Shown in pieces: positions 1 to 12,312 of a stretch of 64,000 nucleotides of DNA (position 1 is its first letter; each line of letters starts with the position of its first letter). The stretch comes from Phragmites australis (taxonomy: Eukaryota > Streptophyta > Magnoliopsida > Poales > Poaceae): assembly GCF_958298935.1 (NCBI RefSeq), contig NC_084932.1:5373501-5437500 (forward strand), given 5' to 3'. A program made the position numbers and the translations under genes. A model generated the notes under the pieces. The model did no database searches. It was given only the letters and a program-made list of their open reading frames with translations, and was not told the origin of the DNA.

Positions 1-249
1 GCCTTTGAAGAGTGCAAGATGTTGGGATGGCAATGCTCAACTCTCAAATGGATTGCCTGACGCCAAGCTCACGCACATCGAGAAAGAGGAGATGAACAAT
101 GACAACCTCGGCAACGATAAATTGGATTTCATTGAGGAAACATTGCCCCACTTAGGCTCTCCGTGGACGCTTTTTATTTCACTTTTATTCTATGGACGTT
201 CAACTGAGGCCGTCGAGCATGTTGCCTGTGGTGCCACATAGGGGAGGAG

Positions 250-990
250 AGACTAAACATGTGGTCCAAGGAGATGGCCACCCTAAGCCACACAACGCCC
301 ACAGCTAGCACCGCGGGAAAACCACCAGGTGGACAACATCTTGCCCTTGCCCTATGGCGTGACATCCGAGGTGTTCCGCAGCGACGTGTCGAACGTCCCC
401 CGCTTCCATAAGCTCTCTTTCTCCAACTTCGATGGCAAGGAGGAGCCTCTGCTTTGCCTGAGTACTTCTTTGACGCGCAACAAAGCGGGGAGGAAGAGAA
501 GGTCTAGCCAGCCTCTTACCATTTGGCAAGAGGGGCTCAGTAGTGGTGCATGCACTTGTAACGCAAGGAGGGCGTGCCAAATTGGAAGACATTCCCTGAT
601 TGATCAGTCTTCGCTTTGGACCGCCCCTTCGCAACAACCCGCTCGGGGAATTGGCACCCCTTTGGCACATGAGGGTAGTTAAGGAGTACACGAGAAGCTC
701 TTGGCTCTTATCACCAGGGCATGTAGGTGCTGGTCAAAGTGTTGATGTACGATGTATCGTTGCTTGAACCCTACCCCATCGACGCTGAGCTGCAAAACTC
801 TCGGAGTCGAGAGATTGCGACATCTAATGAGCATGGACTATTACTACGCGAGGGGTGCCACCCTAGTGGCTGAGCACCCCTCACAGGAAGGCACGGCCAA
901 GTAGGTGCCCTGATCATCCTTGTCCTAAACACCACACAACACAACGCCGGCCCCGAAAGACCCAAGTAAATTTGCTAAAAGTCGTTAATG
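250..990 (+). pseudogene. Decayed Ty3/gypsy-type gag fragment
   Basis: Around 390-460 the plus strand reads a peptide of the form PRFHKLSFSNFDGKEEPL, which matches the 'KLxFPxFDGxxPLxWL' opening of the retrotransposon gag domain of plant Ty3/gypsy elements. Further pieces in shifted frames near 590-670 recall the 'FxxLLNLRFGPPLRxNPLGEL' part of the same domain. No single frame stays open: several stops and frameshifts break it, so it is dead. No protease, reverse transcriptase or integrase was seen next to it. The ORFs on the opposite strand are shadows. Family assignment rests on motif memory, not on a search. Confidence 0.5.
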
Positions 991-1912
991 AAGCTAAAAT
1001 ATGTTTCATCGGGGCCAAAGGCAAGGCCCCAAACATCAAAAACAAGTTGTACGCAAAAGAAGACACTTTACAACAACAAGAGTACGATCATTGCTGATTC
1101 TTGGACAATTGACACATCACAAACCAACACAATATTTGACACATTAGCAAACAAAAGTCTATTTGATCTAGGAACTTGTTGAACGACTACTACGAAGGGG
1201 TATCCTAATGATCTAAGAACTTGTTGAGCGACTACAAGAAGAGTGCCCTAGGCAACTGCCCATCTTTCTTGAGTATGGAAAGGCTTTATTCGGCTTTTAC
1301 AGAAGGTGCGTCTTGTGAAGATAAAGACCACATGGCACTAGCAAATGGACGACCACATGGCATCAACGCATGGACCATGAAATTGCTTTACTCATTTCCT
1401 TATCCTTAATAAGATAGCAGTTAGGGTGAAAGTCTAGAAAGCATTATTATCAAAAGAAGGTGATGAACTGAAAGAAGGCCTCGAGTTGTATGCGCCTTGA
1501 ACTTCTTCGGGGTGAGCCTGTTATTCTCAGGACTAAGGGCTAGCAGTTGGAGACGGGTGAGGCATTATTGTTGAGGGGTTCACCCATGAGCAGTCCACCT
1601 CTCCCTACACATACTCGTCCATCTTGTCAAACAACAGTGTCACATTTGATGGTCTTTCATGTGATTCTCTCAATGAGGGTGGCAGGCTAGACGCCGCAAA
1701 TGGCAACATTGATGATAGTAATCTTGTAGACCCCCTAATCATAGCAGCGAACCTTCACAAAAAGCATCAAGTACTCGTGTAGGATTTCCTTGAGGTCATG
1801 TTTGATAGCGAAGAAAAGGTACTTTCGCCTTCATGCGTTTTGCGTAGTAGCCCAAAACCTTAATGTCCATGATGCCCCAAAGCTACTCCCAAGAGAATTC
1901 GTCCCATTTCTC
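991..1912. other. Stretch without a recognisable gene
   Basis: Only short ORFs with no recognisable motif are present. It probably continues the decayed retroelement to the left. Between about 1770 and 1960 the minus strand has weakly gag-like peptide, too weak to call. Confidence 0.4.
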
Positions 1913-3030
1913 ACAAAGGTCGCTCTTGCTGTTTGGTGTGACCCCAAGGGATATTTCCTACGAATCTTCATTTTTCCCTGTCTTCTCTGGTGCCATCCTC
2001 GCAGCTTAAACACCAATCCCCGTATATGAAGCTAACTATTGTGGATGCATATCTAAATAGGAAAAGATCCTTCGGATAGCACCCTAGATGGGGTAGTGCC
2101 CAAAGGTTAGCTTCCGAATGGAGTATAAGTGTGGAAGAACAATGTATTACAATGGTGCCCCTATAAATATGTAAGGTCTACTCTAGAAATAAAAGGAAGT
2201 CTATTCTACAGCAGCACACCCCTCCCTCCAACCCTAACACAACTACAGAGCCAACATACTTGGGCCACACACCTGCGGCGGGAAGAATTCATCTCGCCCT
2301 ATCAAAGGTCATTCTCGCGTGTTTGGTGTGACTCGAGGTTCATGGGCCTAGGGGTATCTCTACCGCCACCCCGAACCCAACATTCGTGAGGGTTTTCGTC
2401 TTCCCTATCTTCTTTGGTGCCATCTTAGCAGTTTATACGCCAACCCCGTATATGAAACTAACTATTATGGATACATATCCAAACAGTAAAAGATCCTTCA
2501 AATAGTATAATAGACGGGATAGTGCGCAAAGGTTAGCTACGAAATGGAGTATAAGTGGACAAATGTGTATTAAATTGGAAGAATAATATATTACACCGGT
2601 ATCCCAAAAAATAAGGTTGACTCTAGGTGCAAACGGGAATCTACACTAGGGCAGCATAGCCCCACCCTCAACACACTTGGCCCAATTATAGAGGTCGTTC
2701 TTGCATGTTTGGTGCGACTCGAGGTTCATGGGCTCAGGAGTATCTCTGTCACGGCCCCGGACCCAATTTTCTAGAGGGTCCCCATATTATCTAGTGCCAC
2801 CTTCGCAGCTTATACGCCAATCCCAATATATGACACTAATACATATCCAAACAATAAAAGATCCTTTGGATGGTACCTAAGACGGGGTAGTGCCCAAAGA
2901 TTAGCTAGGGAATCGAGTATAATTAGAAGAATGTGTATTGAATTGGAAGAACAATATATTACACACCCCTATAAATAAGGTCTATTCTAAGGTAGCGTAC
3001 CTCCCACCCCCGCCCCGCCCCCAACACACT
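1913..3030. repeat. Three degenerate tandem copies of a 390-425 bp unit
   Basis: The segment starting with an AAAGGTCGCTCTTGCTGTTT-like string near 1916 recurs near 2304 and 2692, each time followed by a GTTTGGTGTGACTCGAG-like string. The downstream marker CCCCGTATATGAA at 2018 recurs at 2444 and, as a variant, at 2821. Each unit also holds a block like AAAGATCCTTCGGATAG and a TATAAATA-like string (near 2163 and 2976). The copies differ by many substitutions and indels. The TATA-like strings and the gag remnant nearby suggest repeated LTR or leader sequence, but no LTR ends could be placed. Confidence 0.7.
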
Positions 3031-4384
3031 TGCCCCAATTACAAAGCCAACATAGGTGTACATGATGGGCCTGGCCATGCTCCCCTTCACCTAGGGCCCT
3101 CAATGAGTCTTGTTGGTCCTTCGGAATATCCCCAAGGCCGGACTTGCACCAAACATTCCTTCGGCTAGTTCCCAAGGCTCGGCTAATGTATCTTGGGTGC
3201 TCCGAATACGGTCCCTTCAGCCATCAAGCTGGAGGTTGTTCCTTGGGGACCCTCTAGCCTTGTTCCTTGACTGGTTCATGCAACCATGTCGGGGCAAGGG
3301 TCCACCCCCACGACACAACCAATCCTATACCACAGCTTCAGCTATCAAGGTTGCTTCGGGTAAATTAGAAGGGAGTTTGCTGATATATTGTGGGAAGCTT
3401 GGAGCAGGTTAGCCTTTCTGGATCACTGCTTGACCGCACAAAGGCCTACCGTGCCAACAAGTTTGTGCTGTGTTTGTAGGATGGTGAAAACATCAATTAT
3501 CTACGTACTAGGAGTGCCATCGGCGCGTGGCTGCGGTTTTGATAATAACTTATATTAGGTTTTGCAAATTTCACAAACATCAGTAGAAAGTTATTTCTTT
3601 ATTTCCCATGTAATAAACAATGAAGATATACACTGAGGGTTATTTTTGAAACAAAAGAATGCTTAAGTTTGACCATTTAGGCATACATACATTTATTTAC
3701 TAAAGATAATAGTTTTGTTATATGAGTAAATTGACTTGCATCTAAAATAATTTTATTGTCCAACCATTTTATGATTTCAAGAAGAGGGGAAATGAGTTTA
3801 AACCTTTTCAGGAGAAGTGCTCAATCATTAGTTTACTTCCAAGTTCCTGTTTACTTTATCCAAAAATCAAATAATGCTCAAGAAGCTTAGAGGCGCTTGC
3901 ATTTGGATCAAATGTTAGAATTTTCTATCCTAGTTTTTACAGTCAATCTGTTTGGAACGGGTGGTACAACATCCCTACTTAGAAATAACAGAGGAAGTAT
4001 TTGAACGTTCGTAGCCATAGACTGACCTTAATGCGTTACATATCGTGATCAACAAAGTAACAATTTCATGATTTTGTACGTACCCAATTATCTACTTGGT
4101 TAAGATTAGAGGAAAAACAATCAATGGCATATTTCTACAAAGATAAGAATATAACAAAGAAAAGCAATACAAAAGGGTAAAAGTCTTTAAAAATGTGCAA
4201 AACTTGGCAAAACAACTTATAGACACAAAATAATTTGTTCCAGTGACCTAGCCATGCCAAAAATCTGGGTGCATCCAAGTGTTGTGAATTTAAGCTATGT
4301 AACTTAAGCAAAGTTTTTTAGTGGTCATTAGAGTATCGTTGGAATACAGTACAGTAGAGACAACGCTGTTCTAGTGTTCTTACA
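3031..4384. other. AT-rich stretch without a gene
   Basis: GC-richer DNA to about 3540 passes into AT-rich DNA. No coding frame, repeat pair or RNA gene is supported. Confidence 0.4.
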
Positions 4385-5725
4385 ATCATGTGAGGCAGTC
4401 CAGGAAACCCCTGACATGAAGAGATTGGAGATCATCCTCACTAATTTCAGGAATGTACCTTTCAATAATTATGGGACATGCAACTCCCACTGATGGTGTG
4501 GCTGCTCTCTGGCTCAGGTAGAGCCATTTATGGCGACTCGCACGGCCTGCGTGCTAGCGGCTTGTAATGTTTAGGCACGAATGCATATCGGTGCAATCTG
4601 GAGCACAGATGAAGATGATACTACGTTAAGAAGGGACGTGTATCCAACGGATATGTTGGTTGTAGAAACAGTTACAAGATTGATGAGATAACCAACAACA
4701 AGCTCACGGTGACAAATGGAGCTCAGGTATGTTTGGTGGAAGATGACCACCTTCATATGTCAGCAGTGGGCTATACCACTGAGTTTGGACTATGTAGTGT
4801 CCATAGAAATGCCACAAGATGTCAAGCAGAAGGCTCTAAAATGGAAATTCAGTATTGAGCAGCAAGGGTTTATGGAAATATCACCTTGGAATAGAAATGC
4901 TTTCAGTCCATGGAGATCTGGACTAATGAGGGCTCGCAGTGTTTGATCTGTTACAGCCATGGCAGAGAGGTACTTTAAGCCCTGGAAATTTGAGAATGAT
5001 AAGTGGTTGTCTGAAGCTTATGAAAAATACCATCCTGGAGGCGGAATGGTTTTAGTCCCGACACAGAGGCTTCTATGAGCAAGGTTATAAAGTTACAGCA
5101 AGAGAATAATGTGATTAATGTTGATTTGGTTTGCAAAGTTCAATCAATGTGATATGTTACTCCAAAAAGGCCTTGGGATCTTGGAATTCCAATGAACAAA
5201 ACTCTGGGTATGGGCAAATTGTAAAGGTCAGTTCAACTATCTCAACTATTTCAGAAGTCCTCCTGGGTGAATTTTACCGGTACAAGACGGGAATCTGACA
5301 TTGGACATGAGCTGTTCTTGTGGTCATGATACAAGGAAATGTTCCGAAATTGATGTTACTCCCTAGTACTGTCGAAAGGAGAAGTTCAATGCTACATACA
5401 GGCATTCAGGAGACAAATATTACTTACGGCGGAGCAGCAACTTGTTCAGTATTCCTATGCAAGCTACTACATCGGCAAGCTTTGGTACAATAGAACATAC
5501 CAAAGTTTACAGCTGCAGTCAGGTCAGAGAGATACAACCACAGATTCATTTGGGAAATGCTTGTTCCTGCAAGGCGTGTATTGGAGATTTTCGTACAGTG
5601 GTCAAGTCTGCTATCAGAACTTAACCGTTTGTGCGATTACTCAGTATTTCAATAGCAGTTTGACTATGCCTCTGCTTGGGAACAAGCAGATTTCACCGGG
5701 GCGGTAATGTCATCACACCTGCAAA
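4385..5725 (+). pseudogene. Unrecognised plant gene remnant, cysteine-rich, probably secreted
   Basis: Coding-like peptide runs through all three plus-strand frames with regular switches. One frame from about 4716 to 4945 reads on to a segment with EISPWNRNAFSPWRSGL. Another near 5290-5400 has CSCGHDTRKCSEIDVTP. A third from about 5427 to 5705 is open for about 90 codons and ends in LTMPLLGNKQISPGR before a stop. The cysteines and several N-x-S/T sites (NRT, NLT, NSS) suggest an extracellular or lumenal protein. At least three frameshifts and several stops show it is no longer functional. I do not recognise the family, and a decayed transposon gene is not excluded. Confidence 0.45.
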
Positions 5726-5895
5726 GCCTCTACCTTGGAAACCAACTGACAGTGGGCCTAAGCAAGTTGGAGACGACGACATGTGGGCGAGGGTTAGTAG
5801 TGTCTTGTTGACACGGGATCGAACAGAACAGATTTCGTCTTCGAGTCGTCTTCCTCCTCGGTTCGTCCCCTCCCGGTCCCCTGCTGTTCATGCTG

Positions 5896-5913
5896 CCCCC
5901 CCCCCCCCCCCCC
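5896..5913. repeat. Poly-C tract (18 C)
   Basis: An uninterrupted run of about 18 cytosines is present. The exact length may be a sequencing artefact. Confidence 0.8.
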
Positions 5914-5999
5914 AAATCCTTTGCTAATCCATGTTTAACCTCTACCCAATTTATCAATTGCTACTCAAGTCCTACCACAAATCTTAAAAAAAATCCTAC

Positions 6000-6790
6000 C
6001 ACAGATACCCTGGGTCACAACAAGTTTCTGGAAGTGAAGGAGCAGGGGGACGAACCTGCCTGAGTGCTGCGGCGTCAGGGCGATGGGCCGCTGGTTTGGA
6101 GACGGCGGAGTCGACGCGGCACCTAGCGTCGATGAAGCTGCTTGCCCTGGCCTCCCCCCTTGACCCTGACGAACGAGCCTAGAAGCTTCGAGAAGATTTT
6201 GGAGACGGCGGAGTCGACGCGGCGCCGAGCGTCGATGAAGCGGCTCGGCCCTAGGCTCCCTCCTTGACCCTCGACGAGCAAGCCTAGAAAGTTCGAGAAC
6301 GATATTAGCAATGCGAGAAGAATCTAGAAGAGCGCGTGAGGAGAGGAGGAAGAGGAGGGCGCTTGCCTGAGTGGCGCGCCGTGAGGAGGCGAGGGGGCGA
6401 GCGGAGCAAAGGATCAGGGGTTTTCTAGGGGAGAGGAGTGGAGGAGGAGAGGACGGGAACGGGGTGGGGCCAGGTGGGCAGGTGGTGATTCAGTTGGTCT
6501 CACTGACGGGGGGGCCCTGTGCCCCGCGTGGTGGGCTCCACGCCTCTGCCCTTCTCCAGCTCCAGCTGGCTCTGAGCATGTAAAATAATGGGATGATGCA
6601 TGTAAAACTTTCTTAAGTGGGGTCTAATTTTCATATACAGCAGGATCAATATGGATAAAAAAATCCACAATATGCCATTTAATAAGTGTTTGGTCTATAA
6701 TATAACATTCATGGTGAGGACCAGACGTGGGTCATACTTCCATATATATGTAAGATATGGATAGCATGTTTTTAATACGTAACTTAGCTG
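6000..6790 (-). other. Family P copy 1: promoter/first-exon-like fragment
   Basis: This GC-rich block resembles the upstream and first-exon part of a minus-strand gene. It aligns by eye with 51590-51700 (shared GCGCTTGCCT, CGTGAGGAGGCGAGG-like and GGGGTTTTCTAGG-like strings). Its right part (TGTAAAATAATGG, then TGCCATTTAA) aligns with 52774-53110. No complete ORF is supported. It is best read as a copied 5' gene fragment with flanking promoter DNA. Confidence 0.45.
6098..6297. repeat. Two tandem copies of a 103-bp unit
   Basis: GGAGACGGCGGAGTCGACGC begins at 6098 and again at 6201. Each is followed by GCGTCGATGAAGC, a 'cctccttgaccct' block and an 'aagcctagaaagttcgagaa'-type end. Confidence 0.85.
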
Positions 6791-7697
6791 CTTATTACGA
6801 GTCACTCCCGAGTATAGATTATGCAAAGAAATTCTACGAGGCTCGGTCTCAAAAAAGACTCCGGTCTCTTTTGTGTATATCATTGTTATTTTTCTTCCTC
6901 TCAGTTGCATATGACAGTTGTTAAATTAAAAAAAAATAACATGAATCAAAATCTCATAAGAATCTTTAATAAAGGATCTCATAAAATTTTCTTTCTAGAT
7001 AAACTGTCGTCTACAGCAGAGTGGGACAGCTGCCCCAGCTACCTAGCAGCATATTCAGTGATAGGAGCGTGATTCAATGGCGGACACCGGCACCGGCCGG
7101 CCAAGGCCGAGGTGGAGTTTTCCCTGGCTAAAATCTTAGGCACGGCCCGTCACTACTCCTGAGCTCTGACTGTGGAGGTGTTCTGGTGTTTTACCTCTAG
7201 AATATTGAACGTGTGCATTAGCTTCGTCGTGCTCGATTACATGGGACTAGGAGTGCTATCTGGTCTACAAGAATTATGCCATAGTTGTCCGTCTACCAAA
7301 TTATGCCATTGCGAGTATGATAGCATTCAAACAAAGACTATAGCGAACCATCTTCTTTATATCAACTGGAATATGCTGCAATTATATCACAACTACGAAG
7401 GATCGACAAATCGTGGCGAAAAACGTCGGATTGTTGATTGCTACTTTAGGTTGACTCAACGGTTGAAGAAAACGGAAATATACTCGTTTATTTTCACACC
7501 GCGATTGAGCAAGATTGTCAAGATTGATGATTTCAAATAAGGTAATAACTTGAGATCTTTTTCAATCTTTTTACAAGGTTAGAGATGCAACTTATTGCGG
7601 TCTTGGTCGGAAATGAGATTGTGCTGAATAGCTTGATAGAAGCAACCTACGCTTGCTTTCTCAGGTTTTTCTAAAGTTTACGGTTTTCTTTTTAAGT
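6791..7697. other. Stretch without a supported gene
   Basis: A plus-strand ORF at 7172-7540 (122 codons) has no motif I recognise and ordinary AT-rich composition. It may be chance or an exon of an unknown gene. Confidence 0.35.
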
Positions 7698-8366
7698 TCA
7701 GGAATAAAAGGATAATAAAGGTTAATCCCAGCTGGAGCTGGCCCCGGCCATAGTCTATCGCAAAGGCTATACATTCCTGGCAATACGGCTCCATACAGAG
7801 CCAAGCAAGTCCACATTTCTAATTCCAAAACTGCAAAGATTATAAAAATATGGTTCGTGAAAAAAATTATGAAAGAAAGTCGTTGAAACACAAAAAAATT
7901 TCTTTGTACGGAAACAAAAGGCTATTGAATTTTTTAGCTCAGGTCCGACTCCGTGCCAAAGGGACATCCATGTACCCACATGTCAGTAGGTAGCCAGTGA
8001 GAGACGTCACGCCGACCCGGACATACGGGTACAGGACCGTTTGGTCGCCAGGAAGACGTCACGTTCCCTCACTGCTCGAGCCTCGAGGCGCCATTTTGCA
8101 TATAAGTCCTTCCATTTTGCTGATATTTTTGTTGTTGTTACAACAAAGGCTTGCTAGTCACACAAACCAGCCTACCAACAAACAATTTGTCGTCTCTATC
8201 TGCGAGAATTTCACTTCCTCCAAGTATATGGTTGCTGGAGATTAAGTTTGACACTGATTTCGGTTTAGCATTTCAACATCATTTCGTTTCTCACTCTCAA
8301 AACTACATGAACCATAAGATAGTACAACGACAACAAATAACAAAGACGAAAAGTCGTGTGTATTAG
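7698..8366. repeat. Family R copy 1, left half
   Basis: This stretch aligns with 54004-54440: both have AGGAATAAA then TAATCCCAGCTGG, CGCAAAGGCTATAC, GAGACGTC, TTTTGCATAT and AACAATTTG in the same order. The right half lies at 18989-19503, on the other side of the MULE, so the MULE inserted into this copy. The nature of R is unknown. Confidence 0.7.
8358..8366. repeat. MULE target-site duplication, left
   Basis: GTGTATTAG directly abuts the left MULE end and recurs exactly at 18980-18988. Nine bp is the usual Mutator-family target duplication length. Confidence 0.9.
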
Positions 8367-8878
8367 GGAATGTTTAGCTTTTTTAATCTAATATTTAAAA
8401 AAAAATATGTGCAAAACTGAAATTCTAGAAAGTAACCTCTTTTGTCATGCTAAAGTTATTGGTGCGACTCCTCCATTTGGTCACACCAATGCATGTGATG
8501 ACATGCGGGTGGCCGCCCCGGGGACTTCACACGTAGTGCCAACGTGGTGTACCTGAGCCATGCCATACATATAGGTGCGACCGTGTCTCACGCCAAACTT
8601 GTTGGCATGACTCAGGGCAGTACAAAGGTGCGCGCTGGCCCTTCTCTTCCCCATTCTCTCCTTCCTCCTCTAGTCTGAGGCCATGCTACAGCAAGGTGGC
8701 GGCGCGCACCGGTGACCCCCCCCCCCCCTCATTCCTCCACCAATCCAAGTATTTTTTTTAAGTCGATTCGAAAGGTATTTCACAGGGGTCTGCCCTAGGA
8801 ATGTAAATCCTCCATTCCTTCCAAGAAATTTCAGTTATTTTGTTCTAGGGTAGCTAGGGTTTAGGAAATTGATGTATG
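8367..8878. repeat. MULE left terminal inverted repeat (about 510 bp)
   Basis: It matches the reverse complement of the right arm through the outer TTTTTTAATCTAATATTT block, the TTTGGTCA block, a CT-rich block, ACAGGGGTCTRCCCTAGGAA and TAGCTAGGGTTTAGG. The similarity stops at about the transposase start codon. Confidence 0.85.
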
Positions 8879-10290
8879 GCAAGGTATAGAGGGCGAAGCA
8901 ACATACTATGGCATTACGTGAGGGTCCCTATGATCTTGAATGCAATATTATATTTCAACGCTAGGACGGGATCTTTCATTTCAACTAGAGGCATGATGGG
9001 AAACAATGGTGGTGTCATGAAGCTCATCCTTCAGCGTGGATTTTGGTGCTTCCCTCAATGTTTGGAGGTCTTCAAGCATTGTAGGCTCCTGATTAGTGTG
9101 GATGCCACATTCTTGATGAGAAAGTATAAGGGTGCACTAATAATTGATGTTGGCATTGGTGCGAAGGATTAGTTGATCCCCTTAGCATTTGCATTGACAA
9201 AGGGAGAGAGGAACAACAATTGGTCCTGGTTCTTATATTTGGTGCATCGTTTCATAATTGTGTCGGCACACCAAATTTGTATGATATCTAACCAGCACTG
9301 GGTTTCCTTAATGCTGCTAGAGAACAAATGGAGGGTCACCCTCATATTGTGCATCGGTGGTGCATGCGTCATTTTGCTGCATATATATGGAGAAGACAAA
9401 AGAGCAAGGAGATCATTAAGAAACTAAAGATGCTTTGCAAAGTTAAGGAGGGGAGGGACTTCAACAAAAAGCTTGAAGAATTGGAGAAGGTTTTGAATGA
9501 ACTTGCGACAGAGTGGTTGAAGGGGGAAATGCCTGATAAGTGTACATAGAGGCTAGCGTATGACAAGGGTGATTATAGGTATGGAACAATAACGACAAAT
9601 ATCTCGAAGGTTTTCAACAATGTTCTTAAAGGCATCCATACAATGTTTGTGTCTACCATCATGGAGTACACCTTCCACAAATGCAATTACTATTTTGTCG
9701 ATCAATGGAAGAAAGCACGTAGTGAACTTGATGCTAGAAAGTTGTGGAGAAAGCTATATGCTAACCAAGAGGCACAACTCTTTGATCCAAGGAGCTATGT
9801 GTACAACGTTAGGCCAGCATTTCTGACAAGTATTGGGGGTGAGAGATCTGGAGGTCGGATCTATGGAGTGGACTTAACCAATGTGGAGTGCACGTGCAGG
9901 CCCCCTCATTTGCTACATGTCTCATATTCACATGTCATCACAACATGTCAGATGAGAAGAGTAGACCATATAACACCTGACTACTTAAATCTGGTGTATT
10001 CTGAGAGAATGGTTCTGAAGACTTAGGAGCCACCTTCAAGCATGTACTTGATCCTTCGCAATGGTAGGAGTACATTGGTAATGAATATGTGCCAGATTGT
10101 GGTCTAATGAAATAAAAACCAGAGAGGAGGAAGAGGAAACGGCTCTGAAACGAGATGGATGATTCCAATAATAGTTACGGTGATGCCATGTATGGAACTG
10201 GGGACTTTGATCAGGCGCATATTAAAATATGTTGCTCCATATGCCACCAGTTTGGTCATATGTTGGAACAACACAAGGAGGTTTCGAAGA
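8876..10290 (+). pseudogene. MuDR-type MULE transposase, broken
   Basis: The start ATG is at 8876, just inside the left TIR. The translation carries the MULE transposase core: GFWCFPQCLEVFKHCRLLISVDATF, whose first catalytic Asp lies in SVDATF, then KYKGALIIDVGIGAKD, LIPLAFALTKGE, NNWSWFL and GHPHIVHRWCMRHFAA. A C-terminal SWIM-like finger follows (VECTCRPPHLLHVSYSH near 9880-9940), and a zinc-knuckle-like CSICHQFGHMLEQH at about 10230-10275. Damage includes stops near 9170 and 9547 and a frameshift near 9330. The SWIM consensus Cys-x-His is replaced by Tyr-Ser-His. Further exon-like pieces follow near 10450-10750 (a GRQQQ-type tail). The family call is firm; activity is not expected. Confidence 0.85.
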
Positions 10291-10759
10291 ATCAGGGAAA
10301 TTGTAGGGAAAAAAGCAGGCAGTAAACCACAATTTGGTAGAGGTAAACTATTAAATATTGTATTTGATTTTATGTCATTTAATTAAATATCCTTTTGCAA
10401 TTATCTTGTTTTTTTCATTAACTAAGGATTGTGTAATGTTTCATGTTTTAGGGCAATGGCGCACCTCGATTACCTGCTCCTTGAGATGTAATATGGCAAT
10501 GAGAACCGAGTTCACCTTATGGTCGACAGCAACAAGGTATGAATTGTCCATAACGGTTACAAAGTAGCATGCATCTGTAAGTAATAATTCCAATTTAAAT
10601 TATTTCCTTCAGATGCTAAAACCTCTTGGGCCATGCACTCACAGTCCTCTTAAGAGATATGCTCCATACATTCGGTGGGGGGGCTCTTGCCGTTGGCCAA
10701 GTTGGTCAAGACAGGGTTGTCGATGATGGATGGTGCGACACTAACATCATTGGTGCTCA

Positions 10760-11061
10760 ATACTCACCACGCTATCACATCAAGCCAAACAGCATGACTC
10801 AACCATGCTATCACGCCAGTCTGGTGCTCAGTACTCGAGATCACCAGAGAAACTGGAAACAGGTTACGCTTGGCGTGGTGATAACAGCGAGTCACACCAT
10901 GCAGACTAGCATGACCTGCTGTCACGCCATAACCTTTGGCGTGATCGACCCATATTGTCACACCAGCCAGTCCTCAGCTTCTCCGAAGCCTTTAAGAAAA
11001 TGGAAATGGGTCACACTTGATGTGGCGACACATTGTGTCACACCAAGCTATTTGGCGTAAC
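10760..11061. promoter_or_regulatory. Cluster of GTCACGCCA / TGGCGTGAC motifs
   Basis: Many copies of GTCACRCCA and its reverse complement lie here. Some are arranged as inverted pairs about 25 bp long: 10921-10945 (GTCACGCCA, then TGGCGTGAT), 11037-11061 (GTCACACCA, then TGGCGTAAC) and a weaker pair at 10891-10915. The same pairs occur in both TIRs (8588-8611 and 17628-17652). Repeated terminal motifs are often transposase-binding sites; that role is inferred here. Confidence 0.6.
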
Positions 11062-11429
11062 TCAATATTCCCAAAAGTCCAAAAAAAGCTGTTAAAATTC
11101 ATTTAAATTGGTTAAAAAATATATAATATCATTCCCAACCATAATATATACAATTTAAATTTGTTAAATCATATTGTTTGTGAATAATTAATTTTTCCGG
11201 TCCTAGGATGAGGAACCCAGTGTTGCAGGCGTAGGCTTTTTAGTCCTACATAGGCCTTTTAGCAATACGGTCTACAACTTTCCAGATGATTTGGACTGAA
11301 CATTTCACTACAACTTGTACGTTTTTCAGTGACACTTAGCATCATGTCCTGTAGTGTTCCATCCTTATCCCTTCACTTGCTCTTACTACTGCAAATGAGC
11401 AGTGCTCCATCTTTATCCCTTTCCTACTC

Positions 11430-11438
11430 TATATTTAA
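11430..11438 (+). promoter_or_regulatory. TATA-like box of GRF gene 1
   Basis: TATATTTAA lies about 70 bp upstream of the ATG at 11508. Confidence 0.45.
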
Positions 11439-11507
11439 GGCACTACTCTTATGTGCGAGCCCTCTCACCCACACCAGTCACCATTGTCACTACACCCAAC
11501 ACTAAGC

Positions 11508-11960
11508 ATGGACGAGAGGGTGATGTTGGAGAGAGAGTTAGCAAAGTGGGAGGGACCAGCACCCAATGATCCACACTGGGACGCTTTCAGGGACAAGCTT
11601 TGGCCAAAAGGTGTCAAGCCACCTGATTGCCAATGTAGATCTGGGTCCATTAATGTCAAGAGATCACATGACATGGAAACTTAAGGGAGCAGGTACTTTT
11701 GTTGTCCCAACATAGATGAGCTTCTGAAGTAGATCGAAACATCTCAGGTAATCTCTATCACAAATCTTTGTTCTTCATTTGTTTTCTATACTAACACTCG
11801 CCCTCCACAACCACCAACTTGCACGCAGGCACCCAACTTCATATGTGGTTTTCACTAGTGGATCGATGACTTCATCTCCCATAAGGACCAAGAATGGGTG
11901 GAATACATGAGGAAGTGCGAGCAGGACGAGCATGAGTATAGGCGTAGGCAACAAGTCTGA
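11508..11960 (+). pseudogene. MULE accessory gene 1: GRF-type zinc finger protein
   Basis: Two exons, 11508-11747 and 11829-11960, are joined at a CAG|GTAATC donor and a CACGCAG| acceptor, with the frame kept. The product begins MDERVMLERELAKWEG and has CQC, then GSRYFCCPN, then (in exon 2) CGFHxWID. This order fits the GRF zinc finger (CxC ... GRxFxxCP ... CxFFxWxD), a module found in DNA-processing enzymes and in plant transposon proteins. The tail is charged (EYMRKCEQDEHEYRRRQQ). In-frame stops at TAA 11682, in the exon 1 tail and in exon 2 (TAG in the CGFHxW motif) show decay. Its place inside the MULE suggests a role in transposition, which is inference. Confidence 0.6.
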
Positions 11961-12312
11961 AACGAAGTCCAAGCCTTAGCCCATAAGAAAGATGCATCAA
12001 GTCACGAGGAGTGAATCGGTACTACCCCCGACAATTTACTTTGAATAAGGCATGTTAGATTTAGCTCGATGCATGACTAGGTTAGAGATGATGTGTACCA
12101 TACATGTCATTGTAACAAGTGTTGCAATGCATTGTGGTAGCGTCCGTATGAAGTGCATGTTGCCATGTGTACCATAGGAGTAAGAAGACAAACATTAGCA
12201 CTTGTACATGCCCTACTCGTGATGTATTTTTCATTTCATGTATGAACATGACTACCGGGTACAAATATTCATGCAGTGTTAGCTTTAACATAGTAGCTTT
12301 GCAGCTGTAGCC

